Shown: positions 1-9,080, counted from the first letter of the stretch. The stretch is DNA of 64,000 nt from Neisseria meningitidis (GCF_900638555.1 NZ_LR134525.1:1984001-2048000), one strand, 5' to 3'. Made by a program: numbers and translations. The notes: generated by a model from the letters alone, not told the origin.

Positions 1-345
1 GAATGGCCGGGAAATTTTGACCAGTTGAGCAGTGTCGTTGCAACGCTGTTGTTGGAGGCGGACGGGCAGGAAATCGGTGCAGGGGCGGTTTCTTCCCTTT
101 TGGGGCAGAATGTGCCTGCCGAGGGAGCGGAAGATATGGTGGGCGGGTTTAATTTCAACCTGCCCCTGCGCGAATTGAGGGAGGGGGTGGAGCGGCGTTA
201 TTTCGAGTACCACATCGCCCAAGAAGGTCAGAATATGAGCAAAGTGGCGCAGAAAGTCGGTTTGGAACGCACGCACCTTTACCGCAAACTCAAACAGCTC
301 GGCATCGGCGTTTCGCGCCGGGCGGGGGAAAAAACCGAAGAATAA
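1..345 (+). CDS. ntrX: NtrX-type response regulator, C-terminal end (partial at the window edge)
   Basis: The frame is open from base 1 and ends in TAA at 343-345, so only about 114 C-terminal residues are visible. It begins with WPGNFDQL, the end of the sigma-54 activator AAA+ domain (family motif WPGNxRxL). The last 45 residues form a Fis-type helix-turn-helix around KVAQKVGLERTHLYRKLKQLG. NtrC-family regulators with this ending activate or modulate transcription in response to a sensor kinase. The ntrX assignment rests on the neighbouring dprA-smg-topA order known from Neisseria; another NtrC-family member cannot be excluded from the tail alone. Confidence 0.8.
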   Translation, partial: EWPGNFDQLSSVVATLLLEADGQEIGAGAVSSLLGQNVPAEGAEDMVGGFNFNLPLRELREGVERRYFEYHIAQEGQNMSKVAQKVGLERTHLYRKLKQLGIGVSRRAGEKTEE

Positions 346-382
346 GCCCGGACGGCCGGTTTTCCGGTTGCGGGCTTTTGTT

Positions 383-415
383 TTCAGACGGCATTTGGTG
401 CAAATGCCGTCTGAA
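383..415. terminator. DUS inverted-repeat terminator, ntrX/dprA
   Basis: Two 12-mer uptake sequences face each other. Arms 383-397 and 401-415 are perfectly complementary over 15 bp with a GTG loop. The layout is the common neisserial double-DUS terminator after a convergent or tandem gene. Confidence 0.85.
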
Positions 416-435
416 ATCGTAAGGGGACGGATTTT

Positions 436-1623
436 ATGACAGAGGACGAACGTTTCGCGTGGCTGCAATTGGCGTTTACGCCCTATATCGGCGCGGAAAG
501 TTTCCTGCTGCTGATGCGCCGTTTCGGCAGCGCGCAAAATGCCCTGTCCGCACCGGCGGAACAGGTGGCGGCACTGATACGGCACAAACAGGCGCTTGAG
601 GCTTGGCGCAATGCGGAAAAACGCGCTCTGGCGCGGCAGGCGGCAGAAGCGGCGTTGGAATGGGAAATGCGGGACGGATGCCGCCTGATGCTGCTTCAGG
701 ATGAAGATTTCCCCGAAATGCTGACGCAGGGGCTGACCGCGCCGCCGGTTTTGTTTTTGCGCGGCAACGTGCGGCTGCTGCACAAGCCTTCCGCCGCCAT
801 CGTCGGCAGCCGCCATGCCACGCCGCAGGCGATGCGGATTGCCAAAGATTTCGGCAAGTCGTTGGGCGGGCAAAATATCCCCGTTGTGTCGGGTATGGCT
901 TCCGGTATCGATACTGCCGCCCATCAGGGCGCACTGGAGGCAGAAGGCGGCACCATCGCCGTGTGGGGGACGGGTATAGACCGCATTTACCCGCCGTCCA
1001 ATAAAAACCTTGCCTATGAAATCGCCGAAAAAGGATTGATTGTCAGCGAGTTTCCCATCGGTACGCGCCCGTATGCCGGCAATTTTCCGCGCCGCAACCG
1101 CCTGATTGCCGCCCTGTCGCAAGTAACGCTGGTGGTTGAAGCCGCCTTGGAATCCGGTTCGCTGATTACCGCCGGCCTGGCGGCAGAAATGGGGCGCGAA
1201 GTGATGGCGGTACCCGGTTCGATAGACAATCCGCACAGCAAAGGCTGCCACAAACTGATTAAAGACGGCGCAAAATTGGTGGAATGCCTGGACGACATCC
1301 TGAACGAATGCCCGGGGCTATTGCAAAATACGGGTGCTTCATCATATTCTATAAATAAGGATACGCCCGACACGGGACGCCGCGCCGTTCAGACGGCATA
1401 CGCCCCGCCGCCTGCCGCAAAAATGCCGTCTGAAGCGGCGGCAGGCGGCACAGCCGTCGGCGGCATACTGGATAAAATGGGTTTCGACCCCATCCATCCC
1501 GACGTGCTTGCCGGACAGTTGGCTATGCCTGCCGCAGATTTGTATGCCGCACTGTTGGAATTGGAATTGGACGGCAGCGTTGCCGCAATGCCCGGCGGCA
1601 GATACCAGCGTATCCGAACTTGA
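436..1623 (+). CDS. dprA: DNA processing protein DprA (natural transformation)
   Basis: 395 residues. DprA binds incoming single-stranded DNA in the cytoplasm and loads RecA during natural transformation. The Rossmann-like DprA core is clear: GSRHAT near residue 120, SGMASGIDTAAHQGAL, GTGIDRIYPPSN and FPRRNRLIAALS follow in the family order. A C-terminal winged-helix-like domain (about 340-395) follows a low-complexity linker. The linker contains two opposed DUS copies (1388-1399 and 1423-1434) that are translated. The ATG at 436 is preceded by AAGGGGACGG. Smg and topA follow. Confidence 0.97.
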   Translation: MTEDERFAWLQLAFTPYIGAESFLLLMRRFGSAQNALSAPAEQVAALIRHKQALEAWRNAEKRALARQAAEAALEWEMRDGCRLMLLQDEDFPEMLTQGLTAPPVLFLRGNVRLLHKPSAAIVGSRHATPQAMRIAKDFGKSLGGQNIPVVSGMASGIDTAAHQGALEAEGGTIAVWGTGIDRIYPPSNKNLAYEIAEKGLIVSEFPIGTRPYAGNFPRRNRLIAALSQVTLVVEAALESGSLITAGLAAEMGREVMAVPGSIDNPHSKGCHKLIKDGAKLVECLDDILNECPGLLQNTGASSYSINKDTPDTGRRAVQTAYAPPPAAKMPSEAAAGGTAVGGILDKMGFDPIHPDVLAGQLAMPAADLYAALLELELDGSVAAMPGGRYQRIRT

Positions 1624-1648
1624 ACGCACTTTATATTAAGGAACACGA

Positions 1649-2110
1649 ATGACCGAAGTCATCGCCTACCTCATCGAACATTTCCAAGATTTCGATACCT
1701 GTCCGCCGCCCGAAGACTTGGGTATGCTGCTTGAAGAAGCGGGTTTCGATACGATGGAAATCGGCAACACCCTGATGATGATGGAAGTATTGCTCAACAG
1801 CTCCGAATTTTCCGCCGAACCCGCCGACAGCGGCGCATTGCGCGTGTACAGCAAAGAAGAAACCGACAACCTGCCGCAGGAAGTGATGGGGCTGATGCAG
1901 TATCTGATTGAAGAAAAAGCCGTCAGCTGCGAACAGCGGGAAATCATCATCCACGCGCTGATGCACATCCCCGGCGACGAAATTACCGTAGATACCGCCA
2001 AAGTGCTGACCCTGCTGCTTTTATGGGCAAACAAGAGCGAGCTGCCCGTGTTGGTCGGCGACGAGCTGATGAGCGCGCTTTTACTCGACAACAAACCCAC
2101 GATGAACTGA
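1649..2110 (+). CDS. smg: Smg family protein (DUF494)
   Basis: 153 residues, acidic, no membrane segment. Smg homologues commonly lie between dprA and topA or def/fmt in proteobacteria, but the molecular role is unknown. The protein starts [16 protein letters not shown], typical of the family, and has full length. It lies 25 bp after dprA with AAGGAA before the ATG, so it is probably cotranscribed with dprA. Confidence 0.9.
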
Positions 2111-2116
2111 AGCGGC

Positions 2117-2145
2117 TTCAGACGGCCCGCCCGAGGCCGTCTGAA
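2117..2145. terminator. AG-DUS inverted repeat between smg and topA
   Basis: Arms 2117-2127 and 2135-2145 are the AG-type uptake sequence (AGGCCGTCTGAA-like) in opposed orientation, 11 bp with a 7-base loop. There is little room for a T-run before topA, so termination may be partial. Confidence 0.7.
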
Positions 2146-2181
2146 ACGCCGGCATCAAAACCACCATCCAGAGAACGACAA

Positions 2182-4488
2182 ATGGCGAAAAACCTATTAA
2201 TCGTCGAATCCCCGTCCAAAGCCAAAACCCTGAAAAAATATTTGGGCGGCGATTTTGAAATCCTTGCATCCTACGGACACGTCCGCGACCTCGTCCCCAA
2301 AAGCGGCGCGGTCGATCCCGACAACGGCTTTGCGATGAAATACCAACTCATCAGCCGCAACGGCAAACACGTCGATGCCATCGTCGCCGGTGCCAAAGAA
2401 GCTGAAAACATCTACCTCGCCACCGACCCGGATAGGGAAGGCGAAGCCATTTCCTGGCATCTTTTGGAAATCCTCAAATCCAAACGCGGCTTGAAAAACA
2501 TCAAGCCGCAGCGTGTCGTGTTCCACGAAATCACCAAAAACGCCGTGCTCGATGCCGTCGCCAATCCGCGCGAAATCGAAATGGACTTGGTCGATGCGCA
2601 ACAAGCCCGTCGCGCTTTGGACTATTTGGTCGGCTTTAACCTTTCGCCATTGTTATGGAAAAAAATCCGCCGCGGTTTGAGCGCGGGTCGTGTGCAAAGT
2701 CCCGCTTTGCGCCTGATTTGCGAACGCGAAAACGAAATCCGCGCGTTTGAAGCGCGGGAATATTGGACGGTGCATCTCGACAGCCACAAAGGCCGCAGCA
2801 AGTTCACCGCCAAACTCGCCCAATACAACGGCGCGAAACTCGAACAATTCGACCTGCCGAACGAAGCCGCGCAAGCCGACGTGTTGAAAGAACTCGAAGG
2901 CAAAGAGGCCGTCGTTACCGCCATTGAAAAGAAAAAGCGCAGCCGCAATCCCGCCGCGCCGTTCACCACTTCTACCATGCAGCAGGATGCTGTGCGCAAA
3001 CTCGGCTTCACCACCGACCGCACCATGCGTACCGCCCAACAGCTTTATGAAGGTATAGACGTAGGGCAGGGCGCGATCGGTCTGATTACCTATATGCGTA
3101 CCGACAGCGTGAATTTGGCGGATGAAGCGTTAACCGAAATCCGCCATTACATCGAAAACAAAATCGGCAAAGAATATCTGCCGAGTGCCGCCAAACAATA
3201 CAAAACCAAATCCAAAAACGCCCAAGAAGCGCACGAAGCGATCCGCCCGACTTCCGTGTACCGCACGCCCGAAAGCGTCAAACCCTTCCTGAGCGCAGAC
3301 CAGTTCAAACTCTATCAAATGATTTGGCAGCGCACCGTCGCCTGTCAGATGACGCCTGCCAAATTCGACCAAACCACCGTCGATATTACCGTCGGCAAAG
3401 GCGTATTCCGCGTAACCGGACAAGTGCAAACCTTCGCAGGCTTCCTTAGCGTTTACGAAGAAAGCAGCGACGACGAAGAGAGTGAAGACAGCAAAAAACT
3501 GCCCGAAATGAGCGAAGGCGACAAATTGCCCGTGGATAAACTTTACGGCGAACAACACTTTACCACTCCGCCGCCGCGCTACAACGAAGCGACGCTGGTT
3601 AAAGCCCTTGAAGAATACGGCATCGGCCGCCCTTCGACCTACGCCAGCATCATCTCCACGCTCAAAGACCGCGAATACGTTACCCTTGAGCAAAAACGCT
3701 TCATGCCCACCGACACAGGCGACATCGTCAACAAATTCCTGACCGAACACTTCGCCCAATACGTCGATTACCACTTCACCGCCAAACTCGAAGACCAGCT
3801 TGACGAAATTGCCGACGGCAAACGCCAATGGATTCCCGTGATGGACAAATTCTGGAAGCCGTTTATCAAGCAAGTGGAAGAAAAAGAGGGCATCGAACGC
3901 GCCAAATTTACCACGCAGGAACTCGACGAAACCTGCCCCAAATGCGGCGGACACAAACTGCAAATCAAGTTCGGCAAAATGGGTCGCTTCGTCGCCTGCG
4001 CCGGCTATCCCGAGTGCAGCTACACGCGCAATGTCAACGAAACCGCCGAAGAAGCTGCCGAACGCATCGCCAAAGCCGAAGCCGAACAGGCAGAACTCGA
4101 CGGACGCGAGTGCCCGAAATGTGGCGGTCGCCTAGTGTACAAATACAGCCGCACCGGCAGCAAATTCATCGGCTGCGCCAACTATCCGAAATGCAAACAC
4201 GTCGAGCCGCTGGAAAAACCGAAAGATACCGGCGTCCAGTGTCCGCAATGCAAAAAAGGCAACCTCGTCGAGCGCAAATCCCGCTACGGCAAACTGTTTT
4301 ACAGTTGCAGCACCTATCCCGACTGCAACTACGCCACTTGGAACCCGCCCGTTGCCGAAGAATGCCCGAACTGCCATTGGCCGGTCTTGACCATCAAAAC
4401 CACCAAACGCTGGGGCGTGGAAAAAGTTTGTCCGCAAAAAGAATGCGGCTGGAAAGAACAGATTGAACCGCCTGCACCGAAAGAGTGA
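2182..4488 (+). CDS. topA: DNA topoisomerase I
   Basis: 768 residues. This type IA enzyme relaxes negative supercoils by cutting one strand through a 5' phosphotyrosine. The Toprim domain opens the protein (LLIVESPSKAKTL; DPDREGEAISWH). The active tyrosine is Y304 in ITYMRTDS. Four C-terminal Cys4 zinc modules are visible from about residue 590, each opening CPxC. The frame extends upstream to 2023, but ATG 2182 fits the family start (MAKNLLIVESP) and follows GAGAACGACAA; the extension would run through a DUS terminator. It is somewhat shorter than the 865-residue E. coli enzyme. Confidence 0.97.
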   Translation: MAKNLLIVESPSKAKTLKKYLGGDFEILASYGHVRDLVPKSGAVDPDNGFAMKYQLISRNGKHVDAIVAGAKEAENIYLATDPDREGEAISWHLLEILKSKRGLKNIKPQRVVFHEITKNAVLDAVANPREIEMDLVDAQQARRALDYLVGFNLSPLLWKKIRRGLSAGRVQSPALRLICERENEIRAFEAREYWTVHLDSHKGRSKFTAKLAQYNGAKLEQFDLPNEAAQADVLKELEGKEAVVTAIEKKKRSRNPAAPFTTSTMQQDAVRKLGFTTDRTMRTAQQLYEGIDVGQGAIGLITYMRTDSVNLADEALTEIRHYIENKIGKEYLPSAAKQYKTKSKNAQEAHEAIRPTSVYRTPESVKPFLSADQFKLYQMIWQRTVACQMTPAKFDQTTVDITVGKGVFRVTGQVQTFAGFLSVYEESSDDEESEDSKKLPEMSEGDKLPVDKLYGEQHFTTPPPRYNEATLVKALEEYGIGRPSTYASIISTLKDREYVTLEQKRFMPTDTGDIVNKFLTEHFAQYVDYHFTAKLEDQLDEIADGKRQWIPVMDKFWKPFIKQVEEKEGIERAKFTTQELDETCPKCGGHKLQIKFGKMGRFVACAGYPECSYTRNVNETAEEAAERIAKAEAEQAELDGRECPKCGGRLVYKYSRTGSKFIGCANYPKCKHVEPLEKPKDTGVQCPQCKKGNLVERKSRYGKLFYSCSTYPDCNYATWNPPVAEECPNCHWPVLTIKTTKRWGVEKVCPQKECGWKEQIEPPAPKE

Positions 4489-4510
4489 GATTAGGTTGGT
4501 TTGAAAGAGA

Positions 4511-4543
4511 AAAGGTCGTCTGAAAAATTTTCAGACGACCTTT
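4511..4543. terminator. Inverted-repeat terminator built from a variant uptake sequence (AGGTCGTCTGAA)
   Basis: Perfect 16-bp arms 4511-4526 and 4528-4543 around one base, followed by T-rich sequence on the plus strand. The 12-mer is the AG-muc dialect rather than the usual AT- or AG-DUS. It lies between topA and the convergent minus-strand gene and can serve both. Confidence 0.85.
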
Positions 4544-4560
4544 GCTTTTCTGTGATTGGT

Positions 4561-5256
4561 TTATTGGAATCCGCGTGTTGTTTTAAAGTCCGATAAAATC
4601 CGGTTCATTTCAGGCGCAAACAAGGCGATGTAATCGTAAGATAGACCGCGACTGGCACTGGGATGGGGAAAGCAGACGACTTCGCAATCTTCAAACGATT
4701 GGAATTTGACATTGAAACGTGTACCGTCAAATTCTTTTTGCACCGTCTCCAGCGGTTTGGTCTGCTTACCGACCAACTGCTCGAAGCGTGGCAGTACATT
4801 TTGGTTGTTCAGAAAATCCGCCAACCTGCTGCCCATGAAGAGGATGACTTTCGGACGCAGTTTTTCGATGTGGTAGAGAAAATTATCGATGTGCTCGGGT
4901 TGTGTGAACTTGTCGGGATTGTCGATAGTGTTGCCCTGTGTAGCAGCCCAGTTGGTTTGAACCAGGGATTTTTCAAATGCACCGCCCAATCCATTTTCGT
5001 CTAAGGGGTGTCCCCACATTTCAAACCAATTTTTTATCGTATTGTCGTAACGCCACTTTTTTGCCTGCTCTCCGAAATAGAGGGATTTGTTTGCAAATGT
5101 ATGGTCGATTTTGTTTTCAGGGAGTTTGTATTCACCTGCTACATAAGCAGCCTCATCGGCTTTACTCCAACCCCATTCATAGCCACAAATCATTAAGCCA
5201 TGTTTGTCGTTGTAGCCTTTGAACAGGCTGTTGCTCAAATTCAAATCCTTCATCAT
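4561..5256 (-). CDS. Hypothetical protein, possible uracil-DNA glycosylase superfamily fold
   Basis: 231 residues, soluble. I do not recognise a named gene. The N-terminal GYEWGW (residues 25-30), the central VILFMGSRLADFL and the C-terminal FPHPSASRGLSYDYI are arranged like motifs of the UDG superfamily (a glycine/acidic motif early, HPS late), but the match is loose and enzymatic activity is only a guess. The tandem ATGs at 5251-5256 follow AAGGAAG; the upstream one is used here. It lies 19 bp downstream of a membrane protein gene on the same strand, likely an operon. Base composition is more AT-rich than the flanking core genes, which suggests acquisition. Confidence 0.75.
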   Translation of the reverse strand: MMKDLNLSNSLFKGYNDKHGLMICGYEWGWSKADEAAYVAGEYKLPENKIDHTFANKSLYFGEQAKKWRYDNTIKNWFEMWGHPLDENGLGGAFEKSLVQTNWAATQGNTIDNPDKFTQPEHIDNFLYHIEKLRPKVILFMGSRLADFLNNQNVLPRFEQLVGKQTKPLETVQKEFDGTRFNVKFQSFEDCEVVCFPHPSASRGLSYDYIALFAPEMNRILSDFKTTRGFQ

Positions 5257-5275
5257 GAACTCTTCCTTTTAAAAT

Positions 5276-5827
5276 TTAAGAGCGATTGACTTCAATGTTT
5301 TTAGATGGGGTGGAAAAATCCTTGTGTAGGCAACATAAATTCAATAAATTTCTTGATAATTCGAAACCTACTAATAGCGCACCTATAAAAGCTTTTTCAT
5401 TACGTTCAGCATGACGGTCACGTCGTTCATATTTTTTACGCTTGCTGTTCCCTGTTATTACAGCTAAGCCAAGTGATATGGCGAGAATTGCCCAAACAAT
5501 AGTACTTAATAACAATTTTCCCCATACTATCAATAGGGAAAGAAAAAACCTTTTAGTATTAGGTCGATAGATTATAATCCATGCCCATGAAAATGCAATA
5601 AGAGTTATACATAAGATACAAGCTGATAGGATTTCTTTATTTTTAATTAAATAACTTAGGGCGATGAGGATGACAGGTGTCAAGAAAACAATAGTTACAT
5701 CCCGATAGCTATAAAAGAAAACTGCCCCATTTTGAATGTGGAAATGTGCACAGAATCCAATATAGCTAAGGATAATAGTTAATATAATAAAAAAAGACCA
5801 CCAAGGGTGAAGAGATAGGAATTCCAT
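5276..5827 (-). CDS. Hypothetical multi-pass inner membrane protein
   Basis: 183 residues. Four hydrophobic stretches are visible: about 10-28 (WWSFFIILTIILSYIGF), 45-62, 68-88 and 95-122. A very basic segment, GNSKRKKYERRDRHAERNEK, follows about residue 125 and probably faces the cytoplasm. No family is recognised. The ATG follows AAAAAAAGGGAAAAC. The gene is strongly AT-rich and heads the minus-strand pair with the UDG-like gene. It is divergent from an XRE regulator, a layout common for a regulator controlling its neighbours. Confidence 0.7.
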   Translation of the reverse strand: MEFLSLHPWWSFFIILTIILSYIGFCAHFHIQNGAVFFYSYRDVTIVFLTPVILIALSYLIKNKEILSACILCITLIAFSWAWIIIYRPNTKRFFLSLLIVWGKLLLSTIVWAILAISLGLAVITGNSKRKKYERRDRHAERNEKAFIGALLVGFELSRNLLNLCCLHKDFSTPSKNIEVNRS

Positions 5828-5874
5828 GTTTTCCCTTTTTTTGTAAAAAGGAAAAAATCTTATCTAATAGTTAA

Positions 5875-5904
5875 TTGCCTAACCAGCCAGAAGAAGTTTA
5901 AAAT
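5875..5904 (+). promoter_or_regulatory. Candidate sigma-70 promoter of the XRE regulator
   Basis: TTGCCT at 5875-5880 and TAAAAT at 5899-5904, spaced 18 bp, 41 bp before the ATG at 5946. It lies in the divergent intergenic region, where self-regulation could act. Confidence 0.45.
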
Positions 5905-5945
5905 CTATCCCAATAATTCAACCATCTATACAGAAAGTTCAGCTT

Positions 5946-6326
5946 ATGGAAACCCACGAAAAAATCCGCCTGATGCGCGAATTGAATAAATGGTCCCAGG
6001 AGGATATGGCGGAAAAGCTGGCGATGTCGGCAGGCGGGTATGCCAAAATCGAACGAGGCGAAACGCAGTTGAATATCCCGCGTTTGGAGCAGTTGGCGCA
6101 GATTTTCAAAATTGATATGTGGGACTTGCTCAAATCGGGCGGCGGCGGGATGGTGTTGCAGATTAACGATGTGGATACCAACAGCGGGGAATTTGCAATC
6201 TATACCGCTCAGGATGCATCGGTAAAGCTGGATTTGTTAAAAATGGAATTAAAACACTGTAAAGAAATGTTGGAACACAAAGACAAAGAAATCGAGCTGC
6301 TCCGCAAGCTGACCGAAACCGTTTAA
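5946..6326 (+). CDS. XRE-family transcriptional regulator
   Basis: 126 residues. Residues 5-60 form a Cro/CI helix-turn-helix (IRLMRELNKWSQEDMAEKL, then SAGGYAKIERGET). The C-terminus (about 92-124) is charged with leucine spacing consistent with a coiled coil for dimerisation. It is expected to bind DNA; targets are unknown, but the divergent membrane-protein/UDG-like pair is the obvious candidate. It ends in a double-DUS terminator. Confidence 0.85.
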   Translation: METHEKIRLMRELNKWSQEDMAEKLAMSAGGYAKIERGETQLNIPRLEQLAQIFKIDMWDLLKSGGGGMVLQINDVDTNSGEFAIYTAQDASVKLDLLKMELKHCKEMLEHKDKEIELLRKLTETV

Positions 6327-6330
6327 ACAG

Positions 6331-6365
6331 ATATGCCGTCTGAAAAAAGTTTTCAGACGGCATAT
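6331..6365. terminator. DUS inverted-repeat terminator after the XRE gene
   Basis: Arms ATATGCCGTCTGAAAA (6331-6346) and its complement (6350-6365) form a 16-bp stem with a 3-base loop followed by TCTTT. Confidence 0.85.
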
Positions 6366-6414
6366 TCTTTGACAGGTCTTGTATAATACCGTTTGAACTT
6401 ACAGGTTTTTGATT

Positions 6415-6984
6415 ATGGCGGCAGGCAAACATACCAAACACAGTAACCGGGTACGCATTATCGGCGGGCAATGCCGGGGCAGGAAATTAAGTTTCACATC
6501 CGCCGACGGACTGCGTCCGACACCCGACAGCGTGCGTGAAAAGCTGTTTAACTGGCTGGGACAGGATTTGACGGGTAAAACGGTTTTGGATCTCTTCGGA
6601 GGCAGCGGCGCACTCGGTATAGAAGCCGCTTCGCGCAACGCCAAACGCGTGCTGATTTCGGATAACAACCGCCAAACCGCGCAGACCTTGCAGAAAAACA
6701 GTCGCGAACTGGGTTTGGGGCAGGTGCAAATCGTCTGTTCAGACGGCATCGCATATTTGAAGACCGTATCCGAACAGTTTGATGTTGTCTTTCTCGACCC
6801 GCCGTTTGCATGGCAGGACTGGCAAATCCTGTTTGATGCCTTGAAGCCGTGCCTGAACCCCCGGTCATTCGTCTATCTCGAGGCGGGTACGCTGCCGGAT
6901 ATTCCCGATTGGCTGACGGAATATAGAGAGGGGAAATCGGGGCAGAGTACATTTGAATTAAGGGTTTTCCAAGTGGCTGAATAA
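6415..6984 (+). CDS. rsmD: 16S rRNA (guanine966-N2)-methyltransferase
   Basis: 189 residues. RsmD methylates G966 of 16S rRNA in the assembled 30S head using S-adenosylmethionine. The SAM site is VLDLFGGSGALGIEA and the catalytic amino-MTase motif is DPPF (FLDPPFAWQDW). The start RVRIIGGQCRGRKL with RPTPDSVREKLFNWL is diagnostic. ATG 6415 is preferred over the in-frame TTG six bases upstream; ACAGG precedes it. A reversed DUS lies within the gene at 6739-6750. Confidence 0.95.
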   Translation: MAAGKHTKHSNRVRIIGGQCRGRKLSFTSADGLRPTPDSVREKLFNWLGQDLTGKTVLDLFGGSGALGIEAASRNAKRVLISDNNRQTAQTLQKNSRELGLGQVQIVCSDGIAYLKTVSEQFDVVFLDPPFAWQDWQILFDALKPCLNPRSFVYLEAGTLPDIPDWLTEYREGKSGQSTFELRVFQVAE

Positions 6985-7053
6985 TATGCGCTTTGATAAT
7001 CATTTCCGAGTTGTAAACATTCGTTTGCAACCGTCCGGTTCAAAAAAACCTTG

Positions 7054-7062
7054 TGCTATAAT
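7054..7062 (+). promoter_or_regulatory. Candidate extended -10 promoter of the ferredoxin gene
   Basis: TGCTATAAT is a perfect extended -10 element 45 bp upstream of the ATG. No good -35 box is visible, as is usual for extended -10 promoters. Confidence 0.55.
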
Positions 7063-7085
7063 CCGCGCCCGCCCGGTTTTGATAA

Positions 7086-7358
<273 letters not shown>

Positions 7359-7412
7359 ATTCTTTTTAAAACATCAAATTATGTCTGTTTTGAAATAAAA
7401 TCAAAAAAAAAC

Positions 7413-7441
7413 TTGACGGAAAAGCAAGCCGCTAATAAACT
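7413..7441 (+). promoter_or_regulatory. Promoter of the tRNA-tuf operon
   Basis: TTGACG at 7413-7418 and TAAACT at 7436-7441, spaced 17 bp, end 13 bp before tRNA-Tyr. This suits a strong stable-RNA promoter. Confidence 0.6.
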
Positions 7442-7454
7442 AACGTTCTCTTTT

Positions 7455-7538
7455 GGAGGGGTTCCCGAGCGGTCAAAGGGGGCAGACTGTAAATCTGTTG
7501 CGAAAGCTTCGAAGGTTCGAATCCTTCTCCCTCCACCA
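7455..7538 (+). tRNA. tRNA-Tyr (anticodon GTA)
   Basis: 84 nt including an encoded CCA. The acceptor stem is GGAGGGG paired with TCCCTCC, followed by discriminator A. The anticodon GTA is at 7489-7491. A long variable arm (class II) and GGTTCGAATCC T arm are present. First gene of a Tyr-Gly-Thr-tuf-Trp cluster like the E. coli tufB operon. Confidence 0.97.
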
Positions 7539-7568
7539 AAATTCTTACTTGGGGCAGTAGCGAGTAAT

Positions 7569-7642
7569 GCGGGTGTAGCTCAATGGTAGAGCAGAAGCCT
7601 TCCAAGCTTACGGTGAGGGTTCGATTCCCTTCACCCGCTCCA
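7569..7642 (+). tRNA. tRNA-Gly (anticodon TCC)
   Basis: 74 nt with encoded CCA. The acceptor stem is GCGGGTG with CACCCGC, discriminator T. Anticodon TCC is at 7601-7603 in loop CTTCCAA. The T arm GGTTCGATTCC is intact. Confidence 0.97.
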
Positions 7643-7651
7643 AACAATTAG

Positions 7652-7726
7652 GCCCATGTAGCTCAGGGGTAGAGCACTCCCTTGGTAAGGGAGAGGCCGG
7701 CAGTTCAAATCTGCCCATGGGCACCA
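7652..7726 (+). tRNA. tRNA-Thr (anticodon GGT)
   Basis: 75 nt with encoded CCA. The acceptor stem is GCCCATG with CATGGGC, discriminator A. Anticodon GGT is at 7684-7686. It lies 48 bp before tuf, with which it is probably cotranscribed. Confidence 0.97.
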
Positions 7727-7774
7727 TCTCTCGATTATTCATTTCTTTAAGGCTTAGATATATAGGATATTGCC

Positions 7775-8959
7775 ATGGCTAAGGAAAAATTCGAACGTAG
7801 CAAACCGCACGTAAACGTTGGCACCATCGGTCACGTTGACCATGGTAAAACCACCCTGACTGCCGCTTTGACTACTATTTTGGCTAAAAAATTCGGCGGT
7901 GCTGCAAAAGCTTACGACCAAATCGACAACGCACCCGAAGAAAAAGCACGCGGTATTACCATTAACACCTCGCACGTGGAATACGAAACCGAAACCCGCC
8001 ACTACGCACACGTAGACTGTCCGGGGCACGCCGACTACGTTAAAAACATGATTACCGGCGCCGCACAAATGGACGGTGCAATCCTGGTATGTTCCGCAGC
8101 CGACGGTCCTATGCCGCAAACCCGCGAACACATCCTGCTGGCCCGTCAAGTAGGCGTACCTTACATCATCGTGTTCATGAACAAATGCGACATGGTCGAC
8201 GATGCCGAGCTGTTGGAACTGGTTGAAATGGAAATCCGCGACCTGCTGTCCAGCTACGACTTCCCCGGCGACGACTGCCCGATCGTACAAGGTTCCGCAC
8301 TGAAAGCCTTGGAAGGCGATGCCGCTTACGAAGAAAAAATCTTCGAATTGGCTGCTGCATTGGACAGCTACATCCCGACTCCCGAGCGTGCCGTGGACAA
8401 ACCTTTCTTGTTGCCTATCGAAGACGTATTCTCTATTTCCGGTCGTGGTACAGTAGTAACCGGTCGTGTAGAGCGCGGTATCATCCACGTCGGTGACGAG
8501 ATCGAAATCGTCGGTCTGAAAGAAACTCAAAAAACCACTTGTACCGGTGTTGAAATGTTCCGCAAACTGCTGGACGAAGGTCAAGCAGGCGACAACGTAG
8601 GCGTATTGCTGCGCGGTACCAAACGTGAAGACGTAGAGCGTGGTCAAGTATTGGCTAAACCGGGTACAATCACTCCTCACACCAAGTTCAAAGCAGAAGT
8701 ATACGTACTGAGCAAAGAAGAGGGCGGCCGCCATACCCCGTTCTTCGCCAACTACCGTCCCCAATTCTACTTCCGTACCACCGACGTAACCGGCGCGGTT
8801 ACTTTGGAAGAAGGTGTGGAAATGGTAATGCCGGGCGAGAACGTAACCATCACCGTAGAACTGATTGCGCCTATCGCTATGGAAGAAGGTTTGCGCTTTG
8901 CGATTCGCGAAGGCGGTCGTACCGTGGGTGCCGGCGTGGTTTCTTCTGTTATCGCTTAA
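7775..8959 (+). CDS. tuf: Elongation factor Tu (copy 1)
   Basis: 394 residues. EF-Tu delivers aminoacyl-tRNA to the ribosomal A site as a GTP complex. G motifs are GHVDHGKT (G1), DCPGHADY (G3) and NKCD (G4), followed by the two beta-barrel domains. The protein is identical to the second copy at 25101; on the DNA I noticed one silent difference (T at 8917, C at the matching 26243). The copy sits between tRNA-Thr and tRNA-Trp, as in tufB operons. TAGGATATTGCC precedes the ATG. Confidence 0.98.
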   Translation: MAKEKFERSKPHVNVGTIGHVDHGKTTLTAALTTILAKKFGGAAKAYDQIDNAPEEKARGITINTSHVEYETETRHYAHVDCPGHADYVKNMITGAAQMDGAILVCSAADGPMPQTREHILLARQVGVPYIIVFMNKCDMVDDAELLELVEMEIRDLLSSYDFPGDDCPIVQGSALKALEGDAAYEEKIFELAAALDSYIPTPERAVDKPFLLPIEDVFSISGRGTVVTGRVERGIIHVGDEIEIVGLKETQKTTCTGVEMFRKLLDEGQAGDNVGVLLRGTKREDVERGQVLAKPGTITPHTKFKAEVYVLSKEEGGRHTPFFANYRPQFYFRTTDVTGAVTLEEGVEMVMPGENVTITVELIAPIAMEEGLRFAIREGGRTVGAGVVSSVIA

Positions 8960-8965
8960 GTTTAG

Positions 8966-9041
8966 AGGCCAATAGCTCAATTGGTAGAGTATCGGTCTCC
9001 AAAACCGAGGGTTGGGGGTTCGAGACCCTCTTGGCCTGCCA
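8966..9041 (+). tRNA. tRNA-Trp (anticodon CCA)
   Basis: 76 nt with encoded CCA. The acceptor stem is AGGCCAA with TTGGCCT, discriminator G. Anticodon CCA is at 8999-9001. It starts 6 bp after the tuf stop codon. Confidence 0.97.
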
Positions 9042-9048
9042 AATAAAA

Positions 9049-9080
9049 AATTAACCGGCCTTGTGTCGGTTAATTTTTTT
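9049..9080 (+). terminator. Rho-independent terminator of the tRNA-tuf operon
   Basis: Arms AATTAACCG (9049-9057) and CGGTTAATT (9067-9075) are followed by a T-run. It is one of the few terminators here not built from uptake sequences. Confidence 0.85.

Noticed and set aside
2023..2181. Upstream extension of topA
   Set aside because: It overlaps the end of smg and reads through the smg terminator; the family start is at 2182.
7754..8980. Long minus-strand open frames opposite both tuf genes (up to 436 codons)
   Set aside because: They are antisense shadows caused by strong codon bias in tuf; composition is full of Phe, Val, His and Gln with no domain.
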